The notes under the pieces: generated by a model
What the model saw: only the letters and a program-made list of their open reading frames with translations
Database searches by the model: none
What the model was told of the DNA's origin: nothing
Assembly: GCF_014640195.1 (NCBI RefSeq)
Contig: NZ_BMGM01000002.1
Coordinates: 1-64,000 of the forward strand
Direction of reading: 5' to 3'
Length of the DNA stretch: 64,000 nt
Origin: Psychroflexus planctonicus
GTDB lineage: Bacteria; Bacteroidota; Bacteroidia; Flavobacteriales; Flavobacteriaceae
Position numbers and translations under genes: made by a program
Shown here: in pieces, positions 51,578 through 59,986 of the stretch
Position numbering within the stretch: position 1 is the stretch's first letter
Layout: each line of letters opens with the position of its first letter

Positions 51578-54469
51578 ATGAAATTTACTTGGCTTTTATT
51601 CGTATTCTCAACTAGCATTGTATTTGCTCAAAATCAACATCCGTTGGCTTCAACAGATGTTGAGCAACAAAAAAAATGGGTAGATTCGGTTTACAATTCT
51701 TTATCAACTAAAGAGAAAATTGCTCAATTATTTATGGTGGATATTTTTTCTGAAAAAGAAGATAAACACACCAACAGAGCACAATTTCTTATCGAAAACT
51801 ACGGAATTGGAGGCGTTATTTTTTCTAAAGGTGGTCCGTATCAACAAGCTAAATTAACCAATCAGTACCAAGATGCTTCAAAAATTCCTTTGCTTATTGG
51901 CATGGATGCCGAATGGGGTTTAGCTATGCGCTTAGATTCTACTTATGCTTTTCCATGGAATATGACTTTAGGAGCAATATCTGATGCAGAAGTTGTTCAA
52001 AAAGTGGGTTATCAAATTGGTAAGCATAACAAAAGAATGGGCGTTCACATTAATTTTGCTCCGGTTGCAGACTTGAATACCAATCCTAAAAATCCAATTA
52101 TAGGAAATCGCTCTTTCGGTGAAAACAAAAAGCGAGTTAGCCAAAATGCCATTGCTTTTATGCAAGGTATGCATGATGCTGGAGTTTTAAGTAACGCCAA
52201 GCATTTCCCAGGTCATGGCGATACTGACCAAGATTCGCATAAAACTTTACCTAGTATTTCATTTGGTAAAGAACGTATTAAAGAAGTAGAGCTTTATCCT
52301 TTTAAAGCCTTATTTGATGCAGGTGTAAGTAGTGTAATGGTAGCTCATTTGAACGTTCCTAGCTTAGAAAAACAGAAAAATTTACCAACTACTTTGTCTC
52401 AAGAAGTAGTTACCAACTTGCTTCAAAATGAACTAAAATTTAAAGGTTTAGTAATTACGGATGCTTTAAATATGAAAGGGGTAAGCAATCATAATTCGCC
52501 CGGGAAAGTAGATTTAGATGCGTTTTTGGCAGGAAATGATATTCTACTAATTTCAGAAGATATTCCGCAGGCTATAGAAGAAATTCATCAAGCTTATGTA
52601 AATGAAGTTTTTTCTAAAGAACGATTAGCACATTCAGTTAAAAAAATACTGATGGCAAAATATAAAATTGGCTTACACCAAAATGCATCGGTTGATACTA
52701 ATAATCTTTTTGAAGACTTAAATACGGAAGAAAATAAGGCTGTAGAAGAACTTGCCTTCTTAAATGCAATTACTTTGGTTAAAAATGATTTAGGCATTTT
52801 TCCTATTTTATTTACTCCTGAAAAGAAAATTGCCTACATAAGTCTAGGGCAAGACAGTGGGGATCATTTTTTTGAAATGATGAACACTTATCAAAAAGTT
52901 GATCATTTAGAAATAAATGAAAATTTAGTAAATAAATTAGAAGCTTATGATGAGGTGATTGTTGGTCATCATATTTCTTCGGATAATCCTTGGAAGTCGT
53001 ATGCTTTTTCAGAAAAAGATAAAAATCTAATCGATTTAATCAGTAAAACAAAAAAAACCTTTTTATTTAATTTCGCTAGTCCTTATGCAATATCAGATTT
53101 AAATAGTTACATCAATATTGAAGCTATTGTTCAAGCCTATCAAAATACGGAAATAGCTCAACGAGTGGCGGCGCAAATGCTGTTTGGAGCACAACCTGTA
53201 AAAGGTAAACTTCCTGTAAGCATTCGGAATTCGTTCCCGGAAGGAACAGGTTTCACAGCAAAAAAACAAAGTGTCTTTGGATATAATCATCCTTCAAATT
53301 TAGGCTTCGACCCAGTTGTGTTTTCAGAAATTGATTCTATTGCAACGGAAGTATTGGCTGAAGATATGTCTCCAGGTTTTCAAATATTAATTGCTAGAAA
53401 AGGAGAGATAATTTATGATAAGAATTTCGGTTATCATACCTACGATGAGAAAATACCAGTAAGTAAAAATAGTATTTACGATTTGGCTTCACTAACTAAA
53501 ATATTAGGCACGCTTCCAGTTTTAATGATGGCAGAAGAACAAGCTTTTTTTGATATTGAAACCAGTAAATTATCAGATTTATTAGCTGAATACGAATCTA
53601 GTAATAAAGGTGATTTATCGCTTAAAAGAATGTTGTCTCATTATGCTGGCTTACAAGCTTGGATTCCGTTTTATAAAAACACAATCGATAATTTTGATGA
53701 GTATTACAGAAGTGAATTTTCTAAAGAGTTTTCAATACCAGTAACTGAAACATTATACTTGAGAACAGATTATAAAGACAGCCTGTTCTTAGAAATTAAA
53801 GACTCTGAATTGAGAATAAAAGATGAATATAAGTATAGCGATTTGCCTTTTTATTTTTTAAAAGAATATTTAGAAAACCTATATGAAGATAGTATAGATA
53901 ATCTTACAGAAGATTTTTTCTATAATTCAATGGGGTTAAAAAATTTGAAATATTATCCACTACAACATTTTGAACCCAATAGAATTGTTCCAACCGAAGA
54001 TGATAAAATTTGGCGCAAGCAAATCATAAAAGGCACGGTACATGATCAAGGAGCAGCCATGCTTGGCGGTATTGGTGGACATGCAGGTTTGTTTGGAAAT
54101 GCAGAAGATGTGGCAAAGATGATGCTTATGTACATTAATGGCGGTAATTATGCTGGCAAACAATATTTACAGTCCAAAACAATAGATAAATTTAATACGT
54201 GTTATTATTGCGAAGAAGATGTACGCCGCGGAATTGTATTTGATAAACCGCAATTAGATGAAGTAGGCCCAACTTGTGGATGTTTGTCTATGAACAGTTT
54301 TGGCCATTCTGGATTTACAGGAACCTATGCATGGGCAGATCCAGACGAAGAAATTATTTATGTATTTCTTTCTAATCGTACTTTTCCAGATGCAAATAAT
54401 AAGAAATTGATTAAGTCTAATGCACGAACACGGATTCAAGAAGTAATTTACGATGCCTTAATCAGATAA
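51578..54469 (+). CDS. Fusion of GH3 beta-N-acetylhexosaminidase-like and beta-lactamase-like domains
   Basis: 963 residues. Signal peptide (FTWLLFVFSTSIVFAQ); GH3 catalytic domain (about 35-370) with the NagZ-type His-Asp dyad in KHFPGHGDTDQDSH and the nucleophile Asp in VITDALNMKG; a GH3 C-terminal-like region to about 580; then a serine beta-lactamase/AmpC-like domain (about 590-960) with Ser and Lys in LASLTK and GHSGFTGT near the end. Such fusions occur widely in Bacteroidota and probably act in peptidoglycan turnover in the periplasm: the first part cuts sugars, the second may hydrolyse peptides. It need not give beta-lactam resistance. Confidence 0.9.
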   Translation: MKFTWLLFVFSTSIVFAQNQHPLASTDVEQQKKWVDSVYNSLSTKEKIAQLFMVDIFSEKEDKHTNRAQFLIENYGIGGVIFSKGGPYQQAKLTNQYQDASKIPLLIGMDAEWGLAMRLDSTYAFPWNMTLGAISDAEVVQKVGYQIGKHNKRMGVHINFAPVADLNTNPKNPIIGNRSFGENKKRVSQNAIAFMQGMHDAGVLSNAKHFPGHGDTDQDSHKTLPSISFGKERIKEVELYPFKALFDAGVSSVMVAHLNVPSLEKQKNLPTTLSQEVVTNLLQNELKFKGLVITDALNMKGVSNHNSPGKVDLDAFLAGNDILLISEDIPQAIEEIHQAYVNEVFSKERLAHSVKKILMAKYKIGLHQNASVDTNNLFEDLNTEENKAVEELAFLNAITLVKNDLGIFPILFTPEKKIAYISLGQDSGDHFFEMMNTYQKVDHLEINENLVNKLEAYDEVIVGHHISSDNPWKSYAFSEKDKNLIDLISKTKKTFLFNFASPYAISDLNSYINIEAIVQAYQNTEIAQRVAAQMLFGAQPVKGKLPVSIRNSFPEGTGFTAKKQSVFGYNHPSNLGFDPVVFSEIDSIATEVLAEDMSPGFQILIARKGEIIYDKNFGYHTYDEKIPVSKNSIYDLASLTKILGTLPVLMMAEEQAFFDIETSKLSDLLAEYESSNKGDLSLKRMLSHYAGLQAWIPFYKNTIDNFDEYYRSEFSKEFSIPVTETLYLRTDYKDSLFLEIKDSELRIKDEYKYSDLPFYFLKEYLENLYEDSIDNLTEDFFYNSMGLKNLKYYPLQHFEPNRIVPTEDDKIWRKQIIKGTVHDQGAAMLGGIGGHAGLFGNAEDVAKMMLMYINGGNYAGKQYLQSKTIDKFNTCYYCEEDVRRGIVFDKPQLDEVGPTCGCLSMNSFGHSGFTGTYAWADPDEEIIYVFLSNRTFPDANNKKLIKSNARTRIQEVIYDALIR

Positions 54470-54533
54470 ATTGATTTTATTTTAGGCACTGCTAAGTTAA
54501 AATCAATTATTTTTAAATTCTAAAATACCTTAA

Positions 54534-55664
54534 ATGAAAATAGCCATTGTGTGTTATCCAACCTTCGGTGGAAGTGGAGTAGTAGCAACAGAATTAGGAA
54601 TTTCGCTTGCCAAACGCGGTCACGAAATTCATTTTGTAACTTATAAACAACCAGTTCGTTTAGATTATCTAACGCACAATATTCATTATCACGAAGTAAT
54701 TGTCCCGGAATATCCACTTTTTCATTATCAACCTTATGAGCTTGCACTTTCAAGCAAATTGGTTACGGTTATCAAAAAATTTGAAATTGACATTTTGCAT
54801 GTGCATTATGCTATACCGCATGCCTATGCGGGTTTTATGGCACAGCAAATGTTGTTGGAAGAAGATATTCATATCCCAATGATGACCACTTTGCACGGTA
54901 CAGATATTACTTTAGTAGGAAGCCATAATTTTTACAAGCCAGCTGTAAATTTCAGCATCAATAAAAGCGATGCAGTTACATCAGTTTCAGATAGCTTAAA
55001 AAGTGATACCCTGCGAATTTTTGACATTAAAAATGAAATTCATGTTATACCGAATTTCATTGATATGAAAAATCTTCAAAAAGACTTTGAAAATTGTAAG
55101 CGTCATTTAATGGCTAATGAAGATGAAAGAATTATAACCCATGTTAGTAATCTTCGACAAGTTAAAAGAATAGATCATGTAATTGAAGTATTTCATAAAA
55201 TTCAAAAAGAAGTTAAAGCTAAGCTGATTATAATAGGAGATGGACCTGAACGGGAAAATGCTTCAAAATTAGCACATGAGCTAGGCGTTAGAGATTCAAT
55301 TATATTCTTAGGGAAATCTAATGAAATTGAACGTATTCTCTGTTTTTCAGATTTGTTTTTATTGCCTTCAGAAAAAGAAAGCTTTGGTTTGGCTGCGCTT
55401 GAAGCCATGGCTCATGGCGTTCCAGTTATTGCTTCTAATGCGGGTGGTTTACCCGAAGTTATTGTAAATAATGAATCTGGCTTTTTATGCGAAATTGGCG
55501 ATGTAGATGCGATGGCTACGCATGGAATTTCCTTATTAAAGGATGATGATAAACTGGAGAAGTTTAAAACTAATGCCGAAACTCAGGCATGGAAATTTGA
55601 TATTGAAGAAGTAGTTCCAATGTATGAAAAACTTTATTTACAGATGAAACATTCTACAAAGTAA
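54534..55664 (+). CDS. bshA: N-acetyl-alpha-D-glucosaminyl L-malate synthase
   Basis: First step of bacillithiol synthesis: joins UDP-GlcNAc to L-malate. 376 residues, GT4 fold. Matches BshA: MKIAIVCYPTFGGSGVVATELGISLAKRGHE at the N-terminus, then LHGTDITLVG, VIPNFID, GDGPERE and SEKESFGLAALEAMAHGVPVIAS. bshB and bshC are not in the window, so the pathway is completed elsewhere. Bacillithiol is the low-molecular-weight thiol of many Flavobacteriia; whether the iron-sulfur cluster upstream is linked to thiol redox is speculation. Confidence 0.93.
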   Translation: MKIAIVCYPTFGGSGVVATELGISLAKRGHEIHFVTYKQPVRLDYLTHNIHYHEVIVPEYPLFHYQPYELALSSKLVTVIKKFEIDILHVHYAIPHAYAGFMAQQMLLEEDIHIPMMTTLHGTDITLVGSHNFYKPAVNFSINKSDAVTSVSDSLKSDTLRIFDIKNEIHVIPNFIDMKNLQKDFENCKRHLMANEDERIITHVSNLRQVKRIDHVIEVFHKIQKEVKAKLIIIGDGPERENASKLAHELGVRDSIIFLGKSNEIERILCFSDLFLLPSEKESFGLAALEAMAHGVPVIASNAGGLPEVIVNNESGFLCEIGDVDAMATHGISLLKDDDKLEKFKTNAETQAWKFDIEEVVPMYEKLYLQMKHSTK

Positions 55665-55666
55665 AC

Positions 55667-56575
55667 TTATTCCTTATTGGCTATTTGGATAGTTTCTGAT
55701 CTAAATTTATTCTTACCAAAATCTAAAGTTCTAATAGGGAACGGAATGTTGATGTTGTTTTCATCAAATGTTTTCTTAATACCTAAAATTGCTTTATGGC
55801 TGGCAACAAAAACATCTTTTTGATTTCTAACATTTGCCCAAAACCGAACGATGAAATTAATTGAACTATCACCAAAACCTGTGTAGTAAAACTCAATTCC
55901 TTCACCACTTTTTTGTTCGAAGTTTTTCTTTATAATCTGTTCAGTAAGCTCTTGAACTTTATTTAAATCACTTTCATAGCCTACACCGCATTCTACAGTA
56001 ATTCTTCCCCGATCTGTCCTGGAAAAATTTTTGAAAGGACTATCGATAATTTTGGAGTTCGGTATAGCCACAATATTTTGATCTGCAGTTTGTAAAACAA
56101 CACTGCGCAAATCAATATCAATTACTTTACCACTAAAATCGTTAGTTTCTAACCAATCACCAATTTGAATTCGAGGTAAAAAACTTAAAATAACACCCGA
56201 AAAAGTATTGTTTAAGGTTCCTTGTAAGGCTAAACCAATAGCAAGACCTATTACACCGGCAGCACCTAAAACAGAAGTTAATACTTTATCTAAATTAAGT
56301 ATCCCTAAAGCTATAAAAAAACCAAGTGAGATAATTATTACTTTGGCTACTTTAATGCTAATTATTCTTACAGAACGTTGTGCAGCCGTTTTAAATAAAA
56401 TTCTATCTAAAATTCTACCTGCATATTTAGCAATGATTAAAAATAAAATAAATACCAGAATAGCAATAACGAAATTAGGTAGATTCAGTATAACTGAATC
56501 TACCATATTAATTACCTTGCCTAGTAATTCATCTTTTAATTTTCCAAACTTACTACTGATAGAAAATATAAACAT
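55667..56575 (-). CDS. Small-conductance mechanosensitive channel (MscS family)
   Basis: 302 residues: three membrane helices (about 28-135, ending in the pore helix VLGAAGVIGLAIGLALQGTLNNTFSG with the Gly/Ala pattern of TM3) and the cytoplasmic beta domain (GDWLETNDFSGKVIDIDLRSVVLQTADQNIVAIPNSKI). Releases solutes after osmotic downshift. Converges with bshA (two bases apart). The start base overlaps the dps stop, so it is cotranscribed with dps. Confidence 0.9.
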   Translation of the reverse strand: MFIFSISSKFGKLKDELLGKVINMVDSVILNLPNFVIAILVFILFLIIAKYAGRILDRILFKTAAQRSVRIISIKVAKVIIISLGFFIALGILNLDKVLTSVLGAAGVIGLAIGLALQGTLNNTFSGVILSFLPRIQIGDWLETNDFSGKVIDIDLRSVVLQTADQNIVAIPNSKIIDSPFKNFSRTDRGRITVECGVGYESDLNKVQELTEQIIKKNFEQKSGEGIEFYYTGFGDSSINFIVRFWANVRNQKDVFVASHKAILGIKKTFDENNINIPFPIRTLDFGKNKFRSETIQIANKE

Positions 56576-57051
56576 TAAGCTTTAATTTTCTTAGACCAAA
56601 CTTCGAGCATCCAGCTAGATTTTTCTAATTCTCTAATGTAAGCTCCAACCAGATCAATTGTACCTTCGTCACTGGCTGCATCTGCTGTATTAATAACTTT
56701 TCTCATTTGTTGGATAATGGTTCCATGATCTTCAATTAACATTTCAACCATTTCAAAATCCTCTAACTCTGCATCAGATTCTTCCACGCTACTTAAAGCT
56801 AAATAATCTGATAAATTACTTTTGGGTTTCAATCTTAAAGTAAGTATACGTTCTGCAATTTCGTCGATTTTGATTTTAGCATCGTCATATAATTCTTCAA
56901 ACTTTTCATGTAAATCAAAAAAGTTTTTGCCGATTACATTCCAATGGAAATTACGTAATTTTTGGTAGTATAAATGATAATCTGCAAGCAAAATGTTTAA
57001 TTCCTTAACTGTATCTTTAGTTTTATTTTCATCTAAATTTAAATAAGCCAT
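56575..57051 (-). CDS. dps: Dps family ferritin-like DNA-protection protein
   Basis: 158 residues, four-helix bundle. The dinuclear iron site of Dps proteins is visible: YHLYYQKLRNFHWNVIGKNFFDLHEKFEELYDDAKIKIDEIAERI with His, Asp and Glu ligands. Stores iron and protects DNA from peroxide as a dodecamer. First gene of dps-mscS. A TATATTTG box lies at 57081-57088. Oxidative or osmotic stress control is inference. Confidence 0.92.
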   Translation of the reverse strand: MAYLNLDENKTKDTVKELNILLADYHLYYQKLRNFHWNVIGKNFFDLHEKFEELYDDAKIKIDEIAERILTLRLKPKSNLSDYLALSSVEESDAELEDFEMVEMLIEDHGTIIQQMRKVINTADAASDEGTIDLVGAYIRELEKSSWMLEVWSKKIKA

Positions 57052-57080
57052 ATCTAATTATTTGTTTTTGTTATTCATTG

Positions 57081-57088
57081 CAAATATA
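57081..57088 (-). promoter_or_regulatory. -7 promoter box of dps
   Basis: TATATTTG on the minus strand, 29 bases before the ATG. No TTG at the normal distance; activation by a regulator is possible. Confidence 0.55.
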
Positions 57089-57143
57089 CAATAAGAATTA
57101 GTTATACATATACTGTTTAAGCTGTTTAATCTAAGTTTAACAA

Positions 57144-57434
57144 CTACTTTTGAATCTTTTTTGACAACTCTTTGGAAATTGAACTGCTTATTCCGTAACC
57201 ATCTACCAACGTACCTTTAGTACCATCTTTTGTTTCAACTGCATACAAAATAGATAAATCAGAAGGGTTAGACATCCCTTCAAATCTGTAAAAGTGTTTT
57301 ACTGTTAATTCTTCCACGTCAAGTTTTTGCTTTTTATCTAAATTTACAATTGTATCATCTTTTACACTAAAATTTGAATCGTAGCCTAATTTTTTAAGTT
57401 CTTCAATTTTTAATGACAGTGTGTTGGTATCCAT
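57144..57434 (-). CDS. Small conserved protein of unknown function
   Basis: 96 residues, soluble, alpha/beta by appearance: LSLKIEELKKLGYDSNFSVKDD, then a beta-rich part (LTVKHFYRFEGMSNPSDLSILYAVETKDGTKGTLVDGYG) and a short helix. Relatives in Bacteroidota have been labelled phosphoribosylpyrophosphate synthetase, which is not supported: the protein is far too short and lacks the PRPP loop. Lies between dps and a small membrane protein gene. Confidence 0.72.
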   Translation of the reverse strand: MDTNTLSLKIEELKKLGYDSNFSVKDDTIVNLDKKQKLDVEELTVKHFYRFEGMSNPSDLSILYAVETKDGTKGTLVDGYGISSSISKELSKKIQK

Positions 57435-57503
57435 AAATTATAATTTTCTACAATTTAAATATTATTGAAATAATACAAAGACGATTAAATCTTATTTAAC
57501 GCT

Positions 57504-57644
57504 TTACTTGTTTTTTCTCTCATTTATTCCAAATAAACCAATCGGAAAAGCAAGAAAAACAAGTAAAAAAGAACCAGTTACTAATCCATAAATTGTAATT
57601 AGAGCTGCAGCTATGTAGAACCAAGTAGATTTTGAAATGTTCAT
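57504..57644 (-). CDS. Very small membrane protein
   Basis: 46 residues: MNISKSTWFYIAAALITIYG, then LVTGSFLLVFLAFPIGLFG and a basic tail (INERKNK). Two hydrophobic segments with a short turn form a likely helical hairpin. The hydrophobic pattern, clear ATG and basic end support a real gene, but no family was recognised. It falls in a gap that would otherwise be 325 bases long. Confidence 0.55.
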   Translation of the reverse strand: MNISKSTWFYIAAALITIYGLVTGSFLLVFLAFPIGLFGINERKNK

Positions 57645-57759
57645 TTGCCTTATTTTATTTCAATGTACAACTTTTGAAGTCTTTATCAAAGTTGATTTTC
57701 TTTTTTTAAAATGCTAGTTAAGTCTTTCCATTTAATATCTTTGCTGGTAAAACCACCAA

Positions 57760-58392
57760 ATGCAATTTTTCCGTTTTATTTTTAGCAAGATTTTTCTGAA
57801 ACAGCTTTTAATTGCTGTTGTTTTAATTATTATTCTCGTTTTTGCAGCACTGTATTGGTTAAAATTCTCAACGAATCATGGCGAATATATTACAGTTCCT
57901 AATTTAGAAAAATTAGAATTAGATATTGCTAAAAAAAAATTAGATGAGATGAATTTACGTTACGAAATAATAGATTCATCTTCATATAATCCAGATTACC
58001 CTGCATTTTCTGTCATAGAACAAATTCCTAATCAAGGAACTTATGTAAAAAATAATCGGAAAATTTACTTGAGTTTAAATCCTTCGAGTTTTCCCAAGAT
58101 AGAAATCCCAAAAAATGTTACTGGAAAATCTTTGAGGCAAGTAAAACCAACCTTGTTATCATTAGGTTTTAAAATTGGTGAAATTAAAGAAGAACCCAAT
58201 ATAGCAGATGTTGTTATGTATATGATTCATGAAAATGATACCATTAAAGAAGGTGATGTACTTAAGAAAACCTCTACAATTGACTTAATAGTAGGTGATG
58301 GAAAATTAAAATATGGACAAAGCATTCCGAAAGATTCTCTTCCAGAAGTTAAAGATGTATTGCAAATCAACACAAGTTCAGAAAACAATTAA
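57760..58392 (+). CDS. Membrane-anchored PASTA-domain protein
   Basis: 210 residues: short cytoplasmic part, one membrane helix (LLIAVVLIIILVFAALYWL, about 16-34), then two or three PASTA domains outside (ITVPNLEKLELDIAKKKLDEMNLRYEIID; IEIPKNVTGKSLRQVKPTLLSLGFKIGEI). PASTA domains bind peptidoglycan fragments and usually sit on kinases or penicillin-binding proteins; here they stand alone on an anchor. The next gene, a pseudouridine synthase, follows after two bases, so they share a transcript. A cell-wall sensing or scaffold role is inferred. Confidence 0.85.
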   Translation: MQFFRFIFSKIFLKQLLIAVVLIIILVFAALYWLKFSTNHGEYITVPNLEKLELDIAKKKLDEMNLRYEIIDSSSYNPDYPAFSVIEQIPNQGTYVKNNRKIYLSLNPSSFPKIEIPKNVTGKSLRQVKPTLLSLGFKIGEIKEEPNIADVVMYMIHENDTIKEGDVLKKTSTIDLIVGDGKLKYGQSIPKDSLPEVKDVLQINTSSENN

Positions 58393-58394
58393 TT

Positions 58395-59432
58395 ATGAGT
58401 AGTAAGGAAGAAGAAAACATGGATCAAGATGATTTGTACGAACACCATCATTTTATTGCATCAAAAGGGCAGGAGCCTTTGCGGATTGATAAATTTTTAA
58501 TGAATTTTATTGAAAATGCAACCCGTTCTAAAATTCAGCAGGCAGCAAAAGATGGTAATATTTATGTAAATGGAACGGCTGTAAAACAAAACTACAAAGT
58601 AAAAGCTTTTGATGATGTAAAGGTTTTGCTTTCGTATCCGCCTTATGAATCTCAACTTATTCCGGAAAACATTCCTTTAGATATTGTTTACGAAGATGAA
58701 GCGGTTTTAGTTGTAAATAAACCTGCTGGAATGGTTGTGCATCCAGGTCACGGAAACTACTCTGGTACATTAATTAATGCTTTAGTTTATCATTTTGAAA
58801 ACCTCCCTAATAACTCTAGTAATCGTCCAGGATTGGTTCATAGAATAGACAAAGAAACCAGTGGTTTGTTAGTAGTTGCTAAAACTGAAGAAGCAATGAA
58901 TCATTTAGCAAAACAATTTTTCCACAAAACCAGTCAACGAGAATATATTGCATTGGTTTGGGGTAATGTAAATGATGAAGAAGGAACTATAGAAGGAAAC
59001 ATTGGTAGAAGCCCTAAAAATAGAATGCAAAATATTGTATTTAAAGGCGAAAATGAAGAATGGGGTAAACCTGCAGTAACACATTACAAAGTTTTAGAAA
59101 GATTTACCTATGTTACTTTAGTGAGTTGTAAATTAGAAACAGGTAGAACACATCAAATTCGCGTTCACCTAAAATACATAGGTCATACTTTATTTAACGA
59201 TGAGCGCTACGGCGGCGATAAGATTTTAAAGGGTACTGCTTTTTCAAAATACAAACAATTTGTAGAAAATTGTTTTAAAGTTTTACCTCGGCAAGCCCTG
59301 CATGCAAAAACTTTAGGTTTTGAACATCCAACTACAAAAAAATGGATGCAGTTTGATACTCCAATTCCAGATGATATTGAAAACTGTTTGAGCAAGTGGA
59401 GAACCTATGCAAAGCACAGTATAAGTGAATAA
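58395..59432 (+). CDS. RluA-family pseudouridine synthase (RluD-like)
   Basis: 345 residues. N-terminal S4 RNA-binding domain (about 20-85: LRIDKFLMNFIENATRSKIQQAAKDGNIYVNG), then the catalytic domain with the Asp in VHRIDKETSGLLVVAK; LETGRTHQIRVHLKYIGH is a further family motif. Makes pseudouridine in rRNA; relatives with this build act on 23S helix 69, but the exact target cannot be read from sequence. Followed by a strong terminator. Confidence 0.92.
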   Translation: MSSKEEENMDQDDLYEHHHFIASKGQEPLRIDKFLMNFIENATRSKIQQAAKDGNIYVNGTAVKQNYKVKAFDDVKVLLSYPPYESQLIPENIPLDIVYEDEAVLVVNKPAGMVVHPGHGNYSGTLINALVYHFENLPNNSSNRPGLVHRIDKETSGLLVVAKTEEAMNHLAKQFFHKTSQREYIALVWGNVNDEEGTIEGNIGRSPKNRMQNIVFKGENEEWGKPAVTHYKVLERFTYVTLVSCKLETGRTHQIRVHLKYIGHTLFNDERYGGDKILKGTAFSKYKQFVENCFKVLPRQALHAKTLGFEHPTTKKWMQFDTPIPDDIENCLSKWRTYAKHSISE

Positions 59433-59460
59433 AAAAAAGCCGCAATTAAGCGGCTTTTTT
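59433..59460. terminator. Bidirectional terminator between convergent genes
   Basis: AAAAAAGCCGC at 59433-59443 pairs with GCGGCTTTTTT at 59450-59460 around AATTAA. It ends the pseudouridine synthase gene and, from the other strand, the lipoprotein-clpC unit. Confidence 0.92.
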
Positions 59461-59482
59461 AAGTAAATATTGAATTGAATTT

Positions 59483-59986
59483 TTAGATTTTTTCTTGTTC
59501 GCAATCCAGTTTTTTGTAAACCCAACCATCAAATTTTATTTTACTTCTATCTTGAATGGTTTTAAACTCATTTTTTTCAACCAACTTAGCTGAGCCTTGT
59601 TGCAATGTGAAATTCTTTTTGTCTTCTAAGAAAACAATTTCTTTTACCGAAGTAACATCACCTTGTCTATATTTATATGATAAATACAATGTATCTCCAG
59701 AAAATTCACCCGTTAAAGAACCACTTTTTGAATTTTCTCCATTGTAAATTAGGTTGCCCGTTACTATATCATCTTCTAAAATAAGATTCAATTGAGCGTC
59801 TGTATTCTCGTCTTTATAAGTGTAGCACTTTTTTAAAGAAGGGATATCTTCTAACTCAGGTTCTGTAATTTCTAATTCTACATCATTAGGTTGTTCATCA
59901 ATTGCTTTGGTTTTGTCTTGTTCTTTCTCATTTTTACATGCAGTTAGTACAAAAGCAATAGCAAATAGGTAAAAAATCTTATTCAT
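59483..59986 (-). CDS. Hypothetical lipoprotein
   Basis: 167 residues. Lipoprotein signal ([17 protein letters not shown], lipobox LTAC), an acidic linker, and a beta-rich domain (NLILEDDIVTGNLIYNGENSKSGSLTGEFSGDTLYLSYKYRQGDVTS…) of a type seen in lipocalin-like or NlpE-like small lipoproteins. No family firmly recognised. Its start overlaps the end of clpC by eight bases, so it is cotranscribed with that gene. Confidence 0.8.
   Translation of the reverse strand: MNKIFYLFAIAFVLTACKNEKEQDKTKAIDEQPNDVELEITEPELEDIPSLKKCYTYKDENTDAQLNLILEDDIVTGNLIYNGENSKSGSLTGEFSGDTLYLSYKYRQGDVTSVKEIVFLEDKKNFTLQQGSAKLVEKNEFKTIQDRSKIKFDGWVYKKLDCEQEKI

Noticed and set aside
53330-54469. Beta-lactamase resistance gene
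   Set aside because: The AmpC-like domain is part of a GH3 fusion typical of Bacteroidota wall enzymes; nothing shows it acts on drugs.
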